NCBI RefSeq assembly: GCF_019669925.1
Contig: NZ_AP019779.1
Span: 1,963,292 to 2,027,291, forward strand
Direction: 5' to 3'
DNA: 64,000 nt
Source: Methanobrevibacter arboriphilus
Lineage (GTDB): Archaea > Methanobacteriota > Methanobacteria > Methanobacteriales > Methanobacteriaceae
Part shown: positions 48,247 through 58,427 of the stretch, in pieces
Position numbering within the stretch: the stretch's first letter is position 1
Layout: every line of letters starts with the position of its first letter
Program-made: the position numbers and the translations under genes
Notes under the pieces: model-generated
Database searches by the model: none
Seen by the model: the letters and a program-made list of their open reading frames with translations, nothing else
What the model was told of the DNA's origin: nothing

Positions 48247-48668
48247 TAATCTATTCATTTATCAATTAAAAAAAATATTAGCATTATTAAACTATATAAA
48301 CTATTATAATAAACTATTATTAAACTAAAACTATTATAAACTATTATTAAACCAAACTATATAATTATTATCGAAATATTATTAATGAGATAATATTCTA
48401 AAGCTATTTTATTAAAATTTTATTAAAAACTTTTTTTTTATGAATTATTTATTTATAATTCTATTTTTTAAATTTTTTATATTACTATTTTTGATGAATT
48501 TTTCGTTTATTTAATCTTTTGGATTAATTAGAGATAATTTTATATTGGATTAGATTAATATAATTGTATAAGGTTTTATAAATGGTTTTTATATCATTTT
48601 AAAAATTTAAATATAATAATATTATGATTTTAATCTTTTCATTTATCTATTTAAAAGGGGGTGAAAAA
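48247..48668. repeat. Intergenic region with AAACTATTAT repeats
   Basis: Positions 48285-48360 are imperfect repeats of AAACTATTATTAAACT. A TATA-like ATTTAAATATAATAAT at about 48605-48620 would start transcription after the ATG at 48624, supporting a later start for the following adhesin gene. Confidence 0.5.
48657..48664 (+). promoter_or_regulatory. SD placing an ATT start (split adhesin)
   Basis: GGGGGTGA is followed by four bases and ATT 48669; the geometry is ideal and no canonical codon is at that distance. Confidence 0.55.
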
Positions 48669-49424
48669 ATTTTAAAAATTAGAAAAAATAATAATCTAGC
48701 TTTAAAAATTACGATAGTACTAACAATTATATTGGGGTTTACTATTATTTTTAGTAGTGGATTATCTGCTGCTGATGTTATTATTGATAATAGTACGAGT
48801 GAAGGTATTAAAGGAAGTCTTGGTAATGATACAATCAGTTTAAATAATGGTACTTATACTGGAGTTAACAATACTAATGTTAATATTCCTTCAGGCAAGA
48901 ATTTAACTATTCAAAGCCAAAACCCAAACAATAAAGCAATAATTGACTGTCAAGGTACATGGTTTCTTAGTAATGGTGGTAATTTAACTTTAATCAACCT
49001 AATCATAAAAAATGCTAATGGTGGAGCAATAGGCTCTAATGGTTATTTAACTATAATAAACTGTACTTTCATTAATAATACTGGTGGAGATGGTGGTGCT
49101 ATTCGTAATAATGCTAATTCTAGTATTATAGGTTCTACTTTCATTAATAATACTGCCACTGGTAGTGGTGGAGCAATTTATAGTTATACTGGAAATTTAA
49201 ATGTTTCAGATTCAAATTTCATTAATAACATAGCTCTTTCTACTGGTTGGGGTGGTGGTGCTATATATACTACCTCAGATACTGTAATAATAAATAACTC
49301 TAATTTTACAAATAATACTTCGGGGTTCTTTGGAGGAGCTATAATGGCTCAAAATGGAGCAAATTTCACAATATTAAACAGTAATTTCACAGATAACCAT
49401 GCACGTTATGGTGGAGCTGTATGA
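48669..49424 (+). pseudogene. Adhesin-like protein, 5' part (frameshifted; probable ATT start)
   Basis: Encodes 251 residues. With ATT 48669 as start the product begins MLKIRKNNN followed by a hydrophobic core and ends SSGLSAADV, an ideal signal peptide; beta-helix repeats of the type FINNTGGDGGAI follow. ATG 48624 is in frame but has no SD and adds a second hydrophobic patch. The frame stops at 49422-49424 just after RYGGAV, where repeats of the family continue with Y-N. The remaining protein lies in the +2 frame (next entry), so a single-base deletion or a frameshift site seems likely. The ATG/TGA overlap (ATGA) might permit restart. Confidence 0.72.
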
Positions 49425-50533
49425 ACTCTGCTATTGCCAATTTTAACATACTTAACTCTTTATTCAATAATAACAATGCTACAAAATATGGTGGAGGAAT
49501 TTATACTCATCCTAACTCAGGATATACAAATATACGTAATTCTATATTTAACGATAATTATGCAAGTGAATATGGTGGGGCTATATTCAGTGGTAAGGCT
49601 ATGAATCTTTCTGGTAACTTAATGTCTGGTAATATTGCAGGTATTATGGGTAATGCTATACTTAATTATGGTGCTATGGGGGTTTTAAATCTAACTTACC
49701 TTAATAATAGTACTGTTAAAGTTGATACTGGTACTAATGTTGTTATTTTTGCTACTTTGACTGATGACATGGGTAATCCTGTTTCTTATGGAAATATTTC
49801 TTTCTATGTTAATGGAGTACTTATAGGAATTGTTGAAGTTGTAGAAGGTTATGCAAACATTACTTACTATTTTAATGAGACAGAAGGTATATTTCCAGTA
49901 ACTGGTCAATATTCTGGTAATGAAATGAATGTTTCAACAGTTAATGGAACAGTTCTTGTCCATTATGATATCAATATATTAAATGGTCAACTGATTGTTG
50001 GTGATACTAATGTTACTGGTGATATTAAACTTGATAAAAAAGAATATTGGGTTAATGAAACCGTGAAAACTACTGTTAATGTTAAAAATAATGGTCCTAA
50101 CATTGCAAAAAATGTTTCGGTTAAAATTAACATACCAACTGGATTTGTACTTAACCCTGACAGTATTATTGTTTCCAAAGGAAGTTATGATCCTAATACT
50201 GGTATTTGGTATATCGGTGATTTAAATCCTGATGAAGAAGCAGTGATGACTTTTAATGGTAAATTCACTAAAAAAGGAGATCTCAGTATCTCTATGTTAG
50301 TTTATGGAGATAATTTTAATAATTCAACTAGTGTTGCTAACGCTTTAGTTAAACAAAACTCAACACCTACTCCAAGACCAACACCAGGACCAACTCCTGG
50401 GCCTACTCCAGAACCTAACTATAATAAACAAAATGTAAGTGCAAATATGAAAGAAACAGGGATTCCAATAATTGCTGTTATTTTGATATTATTAGCATCT
50501 TTGGGTCTTTTAAGCTATAAAAAAAGTAAATAA
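49421..50533 (+). pseudogene. Adhesin-like protein, 3' part (frameshifted)
   Basis: Encodes 370 residues that continue the adhesin encoded upstream: three more beta-helix repeats (NSIFNDNYASEYGGAIFS), an Ig-like domain (about 90-170), a DUF11-like domain (about 195-300: LDKKEYWVNETVKTTVNVKNNG), a Pro/Thr linker made of TPGP repeats, and a membrane anchor AVILILLASLGLL with a Lys-rich tail. It has no signal peptide of its own, so it would reach the surface only if the reading frame is restored or translation restarts and exports otherwise. Confidence 0.75.
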
Positions 50534-50613
50534 TATTTTAATTTTTTAAGGGTTTTTAATTTTCAAACTCTTTATTTTTTTATTTTAAGCATATCTTTTT
50601 AATTTTCATATTC

Positions 50614-51303
50614 TTAGTTTTTCATTTTTTTCTTTATTCTTTGGATTGTTTTTTCATCTTTTAATTCTTTAAGAGCATTTTTAGCTATCCAATGAGCAGA
50701 TTTTGAATCTATCTTATCAATCTCTTCTGCTTTAGCTATAGCTATTTTATTTAATTTTATGTTTCTTTTTCCAATTTGTCTTAAAGCCCAATTCACTGCT
50801 TTTCTAACAAAATTCCTATTATCTTTTGATTCTCTTTCAATTATATTTAAAAGTTCGATGAATATTTCATCATCTTGATTCTTATCATGAACTGCTAAAA
50901 CAGCAATAAGTGCAAATCCTGCACGCTTAACAAATTCTTTATCTTCATTTGTCCATTGGTGTATTCTTGAATATGCGAATGGTGTTTTTCTAAAAAGATT
51001 GATACAACATTGATCACAAATTTCCCAGTAATCAAAATCATTTGCCCAATCATCCATCTGTTTTTGTGTAACTAGTTTAGGATCATCTACAAGAGAAGCT
51101 AAAATCCTAGTTTCCCTGGTATTAATATCCCACAAACTTAAAGCTAACTCATGATCATTTTTATAATTTTTAGCTATCTTTTTAATAACTGGCATTCTTA
51201 AACCATAAGTATGTTCAGGTGTGATTCCAAATCTTGCCATTCCTTCAATATCTTCAGGGCTTGATAATTCCTTAAAAGTTTCTATAATTTCTGTAACTGT
51301 CAT
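50614..51303 (-). CDS. DNA alkylation repair protein (AlkD-like)
   Basis: A 229-residue HEAT-like repeat protein of the AlkD family, which excises bulky or cationic alkylated bases. The segments GITPEHTYGLRMPVIKKIAK, DDWANDFDYWEICDQC and VRKAVNWALRQIGKRN match the conserved helices (with the Asp/Trp residues near the lesion site). AAGTGA, five bases before ATG 51303, sets the start; the upstream GTG (51312) would overlap the SD. It converges with the split adhesin gene. Confidence 0.87.
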   Translation of the reverse strand: MTVTEIIETFKELSSPEDIEGMARFGITPEHTYGLRMPVIKKIAKNYKNDHELALSLWDINTRETRILASLVDDPKLVTQKQMDDWANDFDYWEICDQCCINLFRKTPFAYSRIHQWTNEDKEFVKRAGFALIAVLAVHDKNQDDEIFIELLNIIERESKDNRNFVRKAVNWALRQIGKRNIKLNKIAIAKAEEIDKIDSKSAHWIAKNALKELKDEKTIQRIKKKMKN

Positions 51304-51484
51304 ATAATTCACTTAAAAACTTTAATAATTATTTATATTAACAATCTTTTTATTTATCATATTCTTAAACAATCTTTAATATTCTTAAATTAATTTATAT
51401 TAAATATAACATATTTTAAATAAGTATTAAATTTTTATTTTTAATTTTTCAAAATTTATTTAACACAAATAGTAAACTAATTTT

Positions 51485-54277
51485 TTATTTTTTTTCATGT
51501 AAACGTCCGTCTAAAAAGTTTCCTTTACTTAGATAAGAATGTGATAATGAATATACTTGATTTTTAAGAGAATTTAGATTTTTTTTACTTGGGTTTTTTA
51601 GTCCTTCTTGATATATTGAGATAATATTAGCTGTATAATTATCATTTGAAAATCTACAGTCTAATATGATAGAATCAATACCAATCTTTTCAATTTTACT
51701 TATTTCATCAATTAAACATAAACAGTCTTTATTTATGATGTGACTTTTATTATTAAAATCAGATATAACTTTATACTTAAATTTTTTTCTTTTTTTATCT
51801 TCTAATATAGCATAATCTTGTTTTTTCATGTTAAGACTTTTATTATCTTTTAAATTAGAAAAATCATCATTACTAACAATTACTTCTAAGTTTCCATGTG
51901 CAATAATTTCAAGATCTATGTCTTTTTTTATGTATTTTGAAACTAAAATTTTCATTTCATCATATGATAGTTCTGGAGATAAGATTAAGCTGTTAAGCCC
52001 TGATTCACTTAATTCTTCACAACAAAAATTATTCCATACATTCAAGGTATGATTACCATATATATTAGAATTAAATAATTCATTAATTCCAGGAACATCA
52101 CTCATTATAGATATTGGAACTTTTTTACTTTCTAAACTATTTAAAACTTTCATACAGTTTTCAATCTCATTATCAGATATAAATGATGGTAAAACCCAAA
52201 CTAACTCTTGTGTTGTTATTTTAGCTAATGCGTTGGTTAATATCTGTTCTATATTTTCAAAATATTCTTCAGGATTATTAAATAAGTAAGAAGGGTCAAA
52301 ATAGATTTTCTTCACATCGTATTTTGAAGCAATTTCAACCAATTCAAGAGTATCTACAAAGACAGATAATCCTAATTTATTATTAAATTTTGAATTATTT
52401 TTATTTTTTAAATTGTTATTTTCATTATTTTTTATACTTTTAGATTTATAATTTTTAATAAAACGATTTAATCTACTTTTAGCATCTTTTATCTGACTTT
52501 TATCTTTTTTATAATAATTTAACAATTTTTCACTAGCCTTATCTAATATTTCACGACGTATTTTGTTTAATTTGCTAGTTGGAATAAAAAGATTATCTGG
52601 AAAATCATTGATAGTTATATTATTCATAAAAAATGGTGTATTCCCTGTTTTAGATAATTGTTTTTCTATTTCTTCTTTTGTAATAGGATGATTAATAGCT
52701 TTTTCAAATTTTGATGAAGAGCTATATTTGAATTTGATAGTTTCATTGTTTAAATTAAATCTAGTTTCTATTTTTGCATGTAATTCTTTATCTAAATATA
52801 TATTTAGTGAAATAGGTATTTTTGATTGAATAAATTCTTTTTTATATTTTTTAAGTTCTTTATTTATTGATCTAGAATAACTTATATAAACTTCATCTCC
52901 CACTCTAATGTTACGTGTGGTATTAAAAACAATATATTCATCATTTTGATCTATTATATCATCAATATATATCCCTTTAACTTTTTTACCATATTTAAAA
53001 GCTATTCCATCTCCTTTTTCTATATTGATAGGATTTTCTTTAGATATTTTTATTTCCTTAACAGTTCTGCTTTTTCTCTCTTGAATATTGTTATTACTAT
53101 TATTATTAATATCTTTATTATTACTATTAAATTTAGCATTATTACTATTATTACTATTAATACTATTATTACTATTAATACTATTATCAATATTAGTGCT
53201 ATTATTATGATTATTAGTGTTGTTATTATTTTTATTATTTCTATTTTTCCTACTATTTTTCATATTTCTATTATTTCTACTATTTTTGTTTGATATTTCT
53301 TCTTTTTCAATTATTTCTGGATATTCTCTATTTATAGCTACTATGTCTCCAATATATAATCCTAAATGTCCTGAACTTTCACGCCCCATAACTTCACTTG
53401 GAGATTGATTCATTATATATCCTTTTGTAAACCTTCTATTGAAAACAAAATTCAAATCGTCTTTAAATGAACCTTCTTTTTTATCTAGAAGATTTCTATA
53501 GGAATTTACAATAGTTCCAACATAGTCCTCTGACTTCATTCTTCCTTCCAATTTAATAGAATTAATTCCTGATTTAGCTAGATTATCTAAATCATCAGAG
53601 AGATTTAAATCATGTGTAGATAATAAATAACCATCACTAACTCTGTGTCCTTTATATTTTAATATATATTCTCTTCTACAAGGTTGTGTGCAAGCCCCTC
53701 TATTACCACTTCTTCCATTGTTTAATGATGAAATATAACATTTTCCAGAAATTGAGTAACAAAGAGCTCCATGTGAAAAAACTTCTAATTCTAGGTCTTT
53801 ATTATTTTCTTTTAATTTTGTATGTATTTTGGATATGTCATCAATACTAAGCTCTCGAGGAAATATAACTCTAGAAATTCCATTTTCTTTTGCCCATAAT
53901 ACACTATAATAATTGTTTAATGACATTTGTGTAGAGGCATGTATCTTCATTTCTGGAAAAATAGATCTTATTAGCTTCAAAACCCCAAAATCTTGAACAA
54001 TAACTGCATCAACACCTATTTTATAGAGTTTAAATATGTATTTTAAAAAATCAATTATCTCAAAGTTATTTACTAAGGTGTTAACTGTTATAAAAACTTT
54101 AACATTGTTTAGATGAGCATATTCTACACTTTTTTCTATCTCTTCGGTAGTAAAATTTTCTGCATATGCTCTAGCTCCAAAATTTTGTCCAGCTAAATAA
54201 ACTGCATCTGCACCAAGATTTATTGCAATTTTAAAAACATCATAAGATCCTGCAGGAGCTAATAATTCCATAACCAT
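51485..54277 (-). CDS. Peptidase U32 family protein with Asn-rich insert
   Basis: A 930-residue U32 protein. The N-terminal half has MELLAPAGSYDVFKIAI, GADAVYLAGQNFGARA, the U32 signature ELEVFSHGALCYSISGKCYISS, and the Cys-containing NRGACTQPCRR; DUF3656-like and second TIM-type parts fill the C-terminal half. Related proteins (RlhA/TrhP group) hydroxylate RNA, so a peptidase role is not assured. Residues about 330-405 (nt 53066-53290) are an almost pure Asn/Ser/Ile/Lys stretch inserted between the two halves; another Asn/Lys-rich linker lies near 618-635. ATG 54277 or 54271 may start it; AGAGGT is upstream. Confidence 0.85.
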   Translation of the reverse strand: MVMELLAPAGSYDVFKIAINLGADAVYLAGQNFGARAYAENFTTEEIEKSVEYAHLNNVKVFITVNTLVNNFEIIDFLKYIFKLYKIGVDAVIVQDFGVLKLIRSIFPEMKIHASTQMSLNNYYSVLWAKENGISRVIFPRELSIDDISKIHTKLKENNKDLELEVFSHGALCYSISGKCYISSLNNGRSGNRGACTQPCRREYILKYKGHRVSDGYLLSTHDLNLSDDLDNLAKSGINSIKLEGRMKSEDYVGTIVNSYRNLLDKKEGSFKDDLNFVFNRRFTKGYIMNQSPSEVMGRESSGHLGLYIGDIVAINREYPEIIEKEEISNKNSRNNRNMKNSRKNRNNKNNNNTNNHNNSTNIDNSINSNNSINSNNSNNAKFNSNNKDINNNSNNNIQERKSRTVKEIKISKENPINIEKGDGIAFKYGKKVKGIYIDDIIDQNDEYIVFNTTRNIRVGDEVYISYSRSINKELKKYKKEFIQSKIPISLNIYLDKELHAKIETRFNLNNETIKFKYSSSSKFEKAINHPITKEEIEKQLSKTGNTPFFMNNITINDFPDNLFIPTSKLNKIRREILDKASEKLLNYYKKDKSQIKDAKSRLNRFIKNYKSKSIKNNENNNLKNKNNSKFNNKLGLSVFVDTLELVEIASKYDVKKIYFDPSYLFNNPEEYFENIEQILTNALAKITTQELVWVLPSFISDNEIENCMKVLNSLESKKVPISIMSDVPGINELFNSNIYGNHTLNVWNNFCCEELSESGLNSLILSPELSYDEMKILVSKYIKKDIDLEIIAHGNLEVIVSNDDFSNLKDNKSLNMKKQDYAILEDKKRKKFKYKVISDFNNKSHIINKDCLCLIDEISKIEKIGIDSIILDCRFSNDNYTANIISIYQEGLKNPSKKNLNSLKNQVYSLSHSYLSKGNFLDGRLHEKK

Positions 54278-54698
54278 AATTTAAAACCTCTTTGAGTATA
54301 AAAATTTAATTTTCTAATAAATAATCATCAATAAATAATAATCTAATAAATAATCATCAATAAATAATATCTAATAAATAATAATCTAATAAATAATTCT
54401 ATAGTAAATAATTCTATAATAAATAATTTTTTTAAATAGTTCTTTATATATAATTTCCTATAGATAACTTTCTATAGATAACTTTTTATAAATAAATTTT
54501 ATATTTTCTTATTTAAATAAATATTATTAGAATTAATATAATATTAGAATTAATAATTATTATTAGAAACAATAAATATTATCATAATTGATTATACATA
54601 ATTAATATTACATAATTTATAATTTTTAAAAAAATTATAATTAGAAAAAATTGTAAGTATATATTTAACTTATATTTTAATTAAATTGTAATTAGAGT
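54278..54698. repeat. Intergenic region with AATAAATAATC repeats
   Basis: Between 54316 and 54425, imperfect units of CTAATAAATAATCATCAATAA are repeated several times, followed by TATAGATAACTTT repeats (54465-54490). No ORF. Confidence 0.55.
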
Positions 54699-56294
54699 AT
54701 GAATTTTATGATTGTAGATGAAATATCTAAATTCATTATAAATTTAGATTATGATGGAATTCCTGAGACAGCTATTGAAAAGGCTAAAATTTGTTTTTTA
54801 GATTTTTTAGGAGTAACTAATAGAGGGTTTCTTGAAAATAGTGTTCAAATAGCTTTAAAATCTATTGAAGAAATTTTTAGTTTTAACATTACTCTTAATA
54901 ATAGTAATAATACAGATAATATTGGTAATATTATTTATAGTGATAATAGTACTAATATTGATAATAGTATTAATATTAATAATATTAACAACAATAATAA
55001 TACTAATAGCATTAATAATAAAAAATCCTCTATTATTGGAGATGGTTATTCAAATATTTCTATTTCTGGTTTTATAAATGGTATTTCTGCGCATACTCTT
55101 GAATTAGATGATGGTCATAGATTTGCACAAATACATCCGGGTTCTGTTGTTTTTCCAACTGCAATAGCTATATCTGAGGCAAACAATATCGATGGAAAGA
55201 AGTTTTTAGAGGCAGTTGTCTGTGGATATGAAGTAGCTATTGTTCTGGGGATGTTAGCTAATCCACAACATAGAAATCAGGGATTTCACACTAGTGGAAC
55301 TGTAGGAACTTTTGCTGCAGGTGCAGTTGTAGCTAAATTACTTGATTTAGATTTAGAAAAAACAATAAACACTCTTGGTCTTTGTGGAACTCAAAGTTCT
55401 GGTCTTCTTGAATCCGATCATAAAGGAACAATGGGAAAGCACCTCCACATAGGAAATGCAGTCTATAGTGGGATTTTATCGGGGTTTCTTGCAAAAAATG
55501 GTTTTACTGGGGCAGAATCTATTATTGATGGAGAAGAAGGTTTTTTAAGAACTATGTCTCTTGAAATGTTTAAAAATATAGATTCAAATAGTTCAAGTGA
55601 TATTCAAGATTGTCTAAATCATTATTTGGGTGAACATGTAGATGAGTCTCTAGATGAACATTTAGATGAATATTTAGATGAATATTTAGATAAATATCTA
55701 TATAAATATCTAGATGAAAATCTTGGGAAATTTCATATTAATGATGTTTATTTGAAAAAATATCCTTTTTGTAGACATTTACATTCTTCCATAGACACTA
55801 CTTTAAATATTAAGGGTAAATTCGATTTTAAGGTTAAAGATATTAAAAAAATAACTATTGAAACCTATAAAATAGCTAGTGAACATGATAATTTTAATCC
55901 AGAATCTAAAGAAGAGATTAAGCAAAGTTTACCTTATGCAGTAGCTATTTCTTGCTTTGATAAAGTTGATATTAGTGATTTAAATTGTTTAAACTTTGCT
56001 AAAGATCATAATTTGAATGATATAATAAAAATAATAAATATCAAAGAATCTGAGGAATTTAATAAGTTAACTCCTAATTATAGACCCTCTAAAATTATAA
56101 TTGAAACTAATAATAATGTTTATGAAGATTATACAATGCTTCCTAAAGGTGAATCAGAAAATCCTTTTACAAAAGAGGATATTTTGAAAAAATTCAAGTC
56201 ACTTAATCCTAATTTTGATTTGAATAAGTTAAAAAGTATTGATAATATCGAATCTTTAAATATCGCTGATTTTATGAAATTAATTAATTTTTAA
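54699..56294 (+). CDS. MmgE/PrpD family protein with Asn-rich and YLDE inserts
   Basis: A member of the MmgE/PrpD family (2-methylcitrate dehydratase and cis-aconitate decarboxylase relatives). The conserved core is ISGFINGISAHTLELDDGHRFAQIHPGSVVFPTAIA, then HTSGTVGTFAAGAVVAKLL and GHLHIGNAVYSG-like MGKHLHIGNAVYSG. It carries two insertions unusual for the family: an Asn-rich stretch near residues 65-110 (nt 54895-55025) and a repeating four-residue YLDE/HLDE motif near residues 310-345 (nt 55627-55725). The substrate is unknown. ATG 54699 or 54708 may start it. The Nei-like gene starts 30 bases after its stop. Confidence 0.8.
   Translation: MNFMIVDEISKFIINLDYDGIPETAIEKAKICFLDFLGVTNRGFLENSVQIALKSIEEIFSFNITLNNSNNTDNIGNIIYSDNSTNIDNSININNINNNNNTNSINNKKSSIIGDGYSNISISGFINGISAHTLELDDGHRFAQIHPGSVVFPTAIAISEANNIDGKKFLEAVVCGYEVAIVLGMLANPQHRNQGFHTSGTVGTFAAGAVVAKLLDLDLEKTINTLGLCGTQSSGLLESDHKGTMGKHLHIGNAVYSGILSGFLAKNGFTGAESIIDGEEGFLRTMSLEMFKNIDSNSSSDIQDCLNHYLGEHVDESLDEHLDEYLDEYLDKYLYKYLDENLGKFHINDVYLKKYPFCRHLHSSIDTTLNIKGKFDFKVKDIKKITIETYKIASEHDNFNPESKEEIKQSLPYAVAISCFDKVDISDLNCLNFAKDHNLNDIIKIINIKESEEFNKLTPNYRPSKIIIETNNNVYEDYTMLPKGESENPFTKEDILKKFKSLNPNFDLNKLKSIDNIESLNIADFMKLINF
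55627..55725 (+). repeat. 12-bp tandem repeat inside the MmgE/PrpD gene
   Basis: A run of eight to nine imperfect GATGAATATTTA-type units encodes the YLDE/HLDE tract. Confidence 0.75.
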
Positions 56295-56323
56295 ATGTAT
56301 AATAAGTTAAAATAGGTTATTTT

Positions 56324-57199
56324 ATGATTGAAATTCCAGAGAGCAATACTCTTGCAAATCAGTTAAATGAAATAATTAAAGGAAAAAAGATTTTGAGTGT
56401 TATTACAAATAATTATCATCATAAGTTTGCGTTTTTTTATAATGATCCTAAGGAATATAATAATCTTCTTAAAGGAAGATTTATTGGAAATATTTTTGCA
56501 TATGGAGGCCAAATTAAAATATCTACGATTGATGATTCTAAATTTGATGGTAATAATGAAATTATAAAAGATGATGTAATAATTGTTTTAAGTGAAGATA
56601 CAATTGTTAAATATGTTGATGGAGAAGAAGAAATTCCTGAAAAACACCAATTATTAATAAAATTTGAAGATTCTTCAGCAATTATATGTTCAGCACGTAT
56701 GTATGCTCAGCTTCATGTTGCCTTAGAAAATGATTATGAAAATGATTATTTTGATATTGCTATGGAAAAACCTTCTCCTTTATCTGAAAATTTTGATATG
56801 GATTATTTTAAAGGATTGTTATCTGAAGTAAGAGCTAATTCATCTGTTAAATCATTTTTAGCTACAAAACAAAGAATTCCTGGTCTTGGAAATGGTTCTT
56901 TACAAGATATACTATTTAATGCTAGGATAAATCCAAAGACTAAGATTAAAAGATTATCTAAAGAGGATAAAAAAAGGTTATTTAATAGTGTAAAAAGAAC
57001 ATTGTATGAAATGACTAAAAATGGTGGAAGAAGCACCGAAAAAACATTATTTGGAGATTATGGGGGTTATGAAGTAATATTATCTTCTAAAACATATAAA
57101 ATTCCTTGTCCTTCTTGTGGAGATAAGATTGTTAAAGAGTCTTACTTAGGAGGAACTATCTATTATTGTCCTACCTGTCAAAAAACTAATTCTTCTTAG
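56324..57199 (+). CDS. Fpg/Nei-like protein lacking the catalytic Pro2
   Basis: A 291-residue member of the Fpg/Nei DNA glycosylase fold. The H2TH segment IPGLGNGSLQDILFNARINP and a C-terminal zinc finger (CPSCGDKI ... YYCPTCQ) are clear. The normal N-terminus M-P-E-L-P-E is here M-I-E-I-P-E, so the catalytic Pro2 is Ile while Glu3 and the second PE remain. Loss of the Schiff-base nucleophile makes glycosylase activity doubtful, though lyase-independent or DNA-binding roles are possible. AGGT is placed before ATG 56324. Closely follows the MmgE/PrpD gene. Confidence 0.8.
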   Translation: MIEIPESNTLANQLNEIIKGKKILSVITNNYHHKFAFFYNDPKEYNNLLKGRFIGNIFAYGGQIKISTIDDSKFDGNNEIIKDDVIIVLSEDTIVKYVDGEEEIPEKHQLLIKFEDSSAIICSARMYAQLHVALENDYENDYFDIAMEKPSPLSENFDMDYFKGLLSEVRANSSVKSFLATKQRIPGLGNGSLQDILFNARINPKTKIKRLSKEDKKRLFNSVKRTLYEMTKNGGRSTEKTLFGDYGGYEVILSSKTYKIPCPSCGDKIVKESYLGGTIYYCPTCQKTNSS

Positions 57200-57211
57200 A
57201 ATTTGGAGATA

Positions 57212-57312
57212 TTTTAATAATTAAACTAATAATTAAACTAATAATTAAACTAATAATTAAATTAATAATCAAATTAATAATTAAACTTATAATCAAATTA
57301 ATAATCAAATTT
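57212..57312. repeat. 12-bp tandem repeat
   Basis: About eight imperfect copies of TAATAATTAAAC/TAATAATCAAAT fill the gap between the Nei-like and U32-like genes. Confidence 0.75.
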
Positions 57313-57414
57313 AAATAATAATTATTTATATTTAAAATTTAGAAAACATTAAAAACATTATAAAATATTATAAAATATTATGTGGTATTATGGAATATTT
57401 TATGGGTTGTAAAA

Positions 57415-58287
57415 ATGAAAAAAACTAAATATTCTCTTAAAAAACTTGGAATCAATGAAATTAGCTCTAATTATGTTTCAAAAAAGAGATTTTCTGATGG
57501 TAGTCAGTATAAATTTGAAGTTCCAGGTATTCAAAATCCTTCAACTTTAATTTCTTTAATCTCTGCTTGTGAAGAAAAAGATGTTAAAATTCATAGAGTG
57601 ACTCAGACAAAAGGAATCATGTTTTTAACCGATGAAGAAATTGAAGAAATGGTCAAATTAGCTAAATCTAATATGTTAGATCTTTTTTTAAGTGTTGGAC
57701 CTCGTGCTGTATATGATACTAGTGCTACAGCTCAAACTAAAGAAGGTTCAAGGATAGGATATCGTCTCAGAGGTTATGATAACTTAGTTTATGCAATTGA
57801 AGATGTAAAAAGAGCATTAAATTTAGGAGTTAGGAGAATAGTAATTTATGATGAAGGTCTTTTATATGTGTTAGCTAAAATGAGAGAAAACGGAGAAATA
57901 GCTAAGGACACTAAATTTAAGCTTTCTGCACATGCTGGTGCTGCTAATCCTGCTTCTGCAAAGTTATTTGAATCTATTGGTTTAAATTCTTTTAATCCTG
58001 TTCGAGATTTGTCTATTTCTATGATTGGAAGTATTAGGGATGCAATTGATATTCCTATTGATATTCATACAGAAAATCCAAAGTCTACTGGGGGATTTAT
58101 ACGTCATTATGAAGTCCCTGAAATAATTAGGGTAGCATCTCCTGTTTATCTGAAAACTGGTGGTTCAGTAGCTAAACATCATAATTGGGAAACTACATCT
58201 GTTGAAGCTAAAAAAAGAATTAAACAGGTGGTTTTAGTTCAAAATGTAATTGATAGATATTATCCAGAAGCTATTGTTTCTAAATGA
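57415..58287 (+). CDS. U32-like TIM-barrel protein
   Basis: A 290-residue protein similar to small peptidase U32-like proteins of methanogens and clostridia. Recognisable parts are FEVPGIQNPSTLISLIS, SVGPRAVYDTSATAQTKEGSRIGYRLRGYDN, KLSAHAGAANPASAKLFESIGLNSFNPVRDLS, and IPIDIHTENPKSTGGFIR, laid out as a TIM barrel. It lacks the Cys-rich U32 signature of the 51485 gene, so peptidase activity is unsupported. ATG 57415 (MKKTKYS) is preceded by a weak GGGTTG. It lies just upstream of fumarase alpha. Confidence 0.7.
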   Translation: MKKTKYSLKKLGINEISSNYVSKKRFSDGSQYKFEVPGIQNPSTLISLISACEEKDVKIHRVTQTKGIMFLTDEEIEEMVKLAKSNMLDLFLSVGPRAVYDTSATAQTKEGSRIGYRLRGYDNLVYAIEDVKRALNLGVRRIVIYDEGLLYVLAKMRENGEIAKDTKFKLSAHAGAANPASAKLFESIGLNSFNPVRDLSISMIGSIRDAIDIPIDIHTENPKSTGGFIRHYEVPEIIRVASPVYLKTGGSVAKHHNWETTSVEAKKRIKQVVLVQNVIDRYYPEAIVSK

Positions 58288-58427
58288 ATGATTATCTTTT
58301 AGTGGATAATTATTTTTTAAATTGATAATTACTTCTAAGTGAATAATTATCTTTTGTATAATTTTTTCTAGATGATTTTTCTAGATGAGAAACTTTTATA
58401 TTGTAATATACTATATTATATGATACT

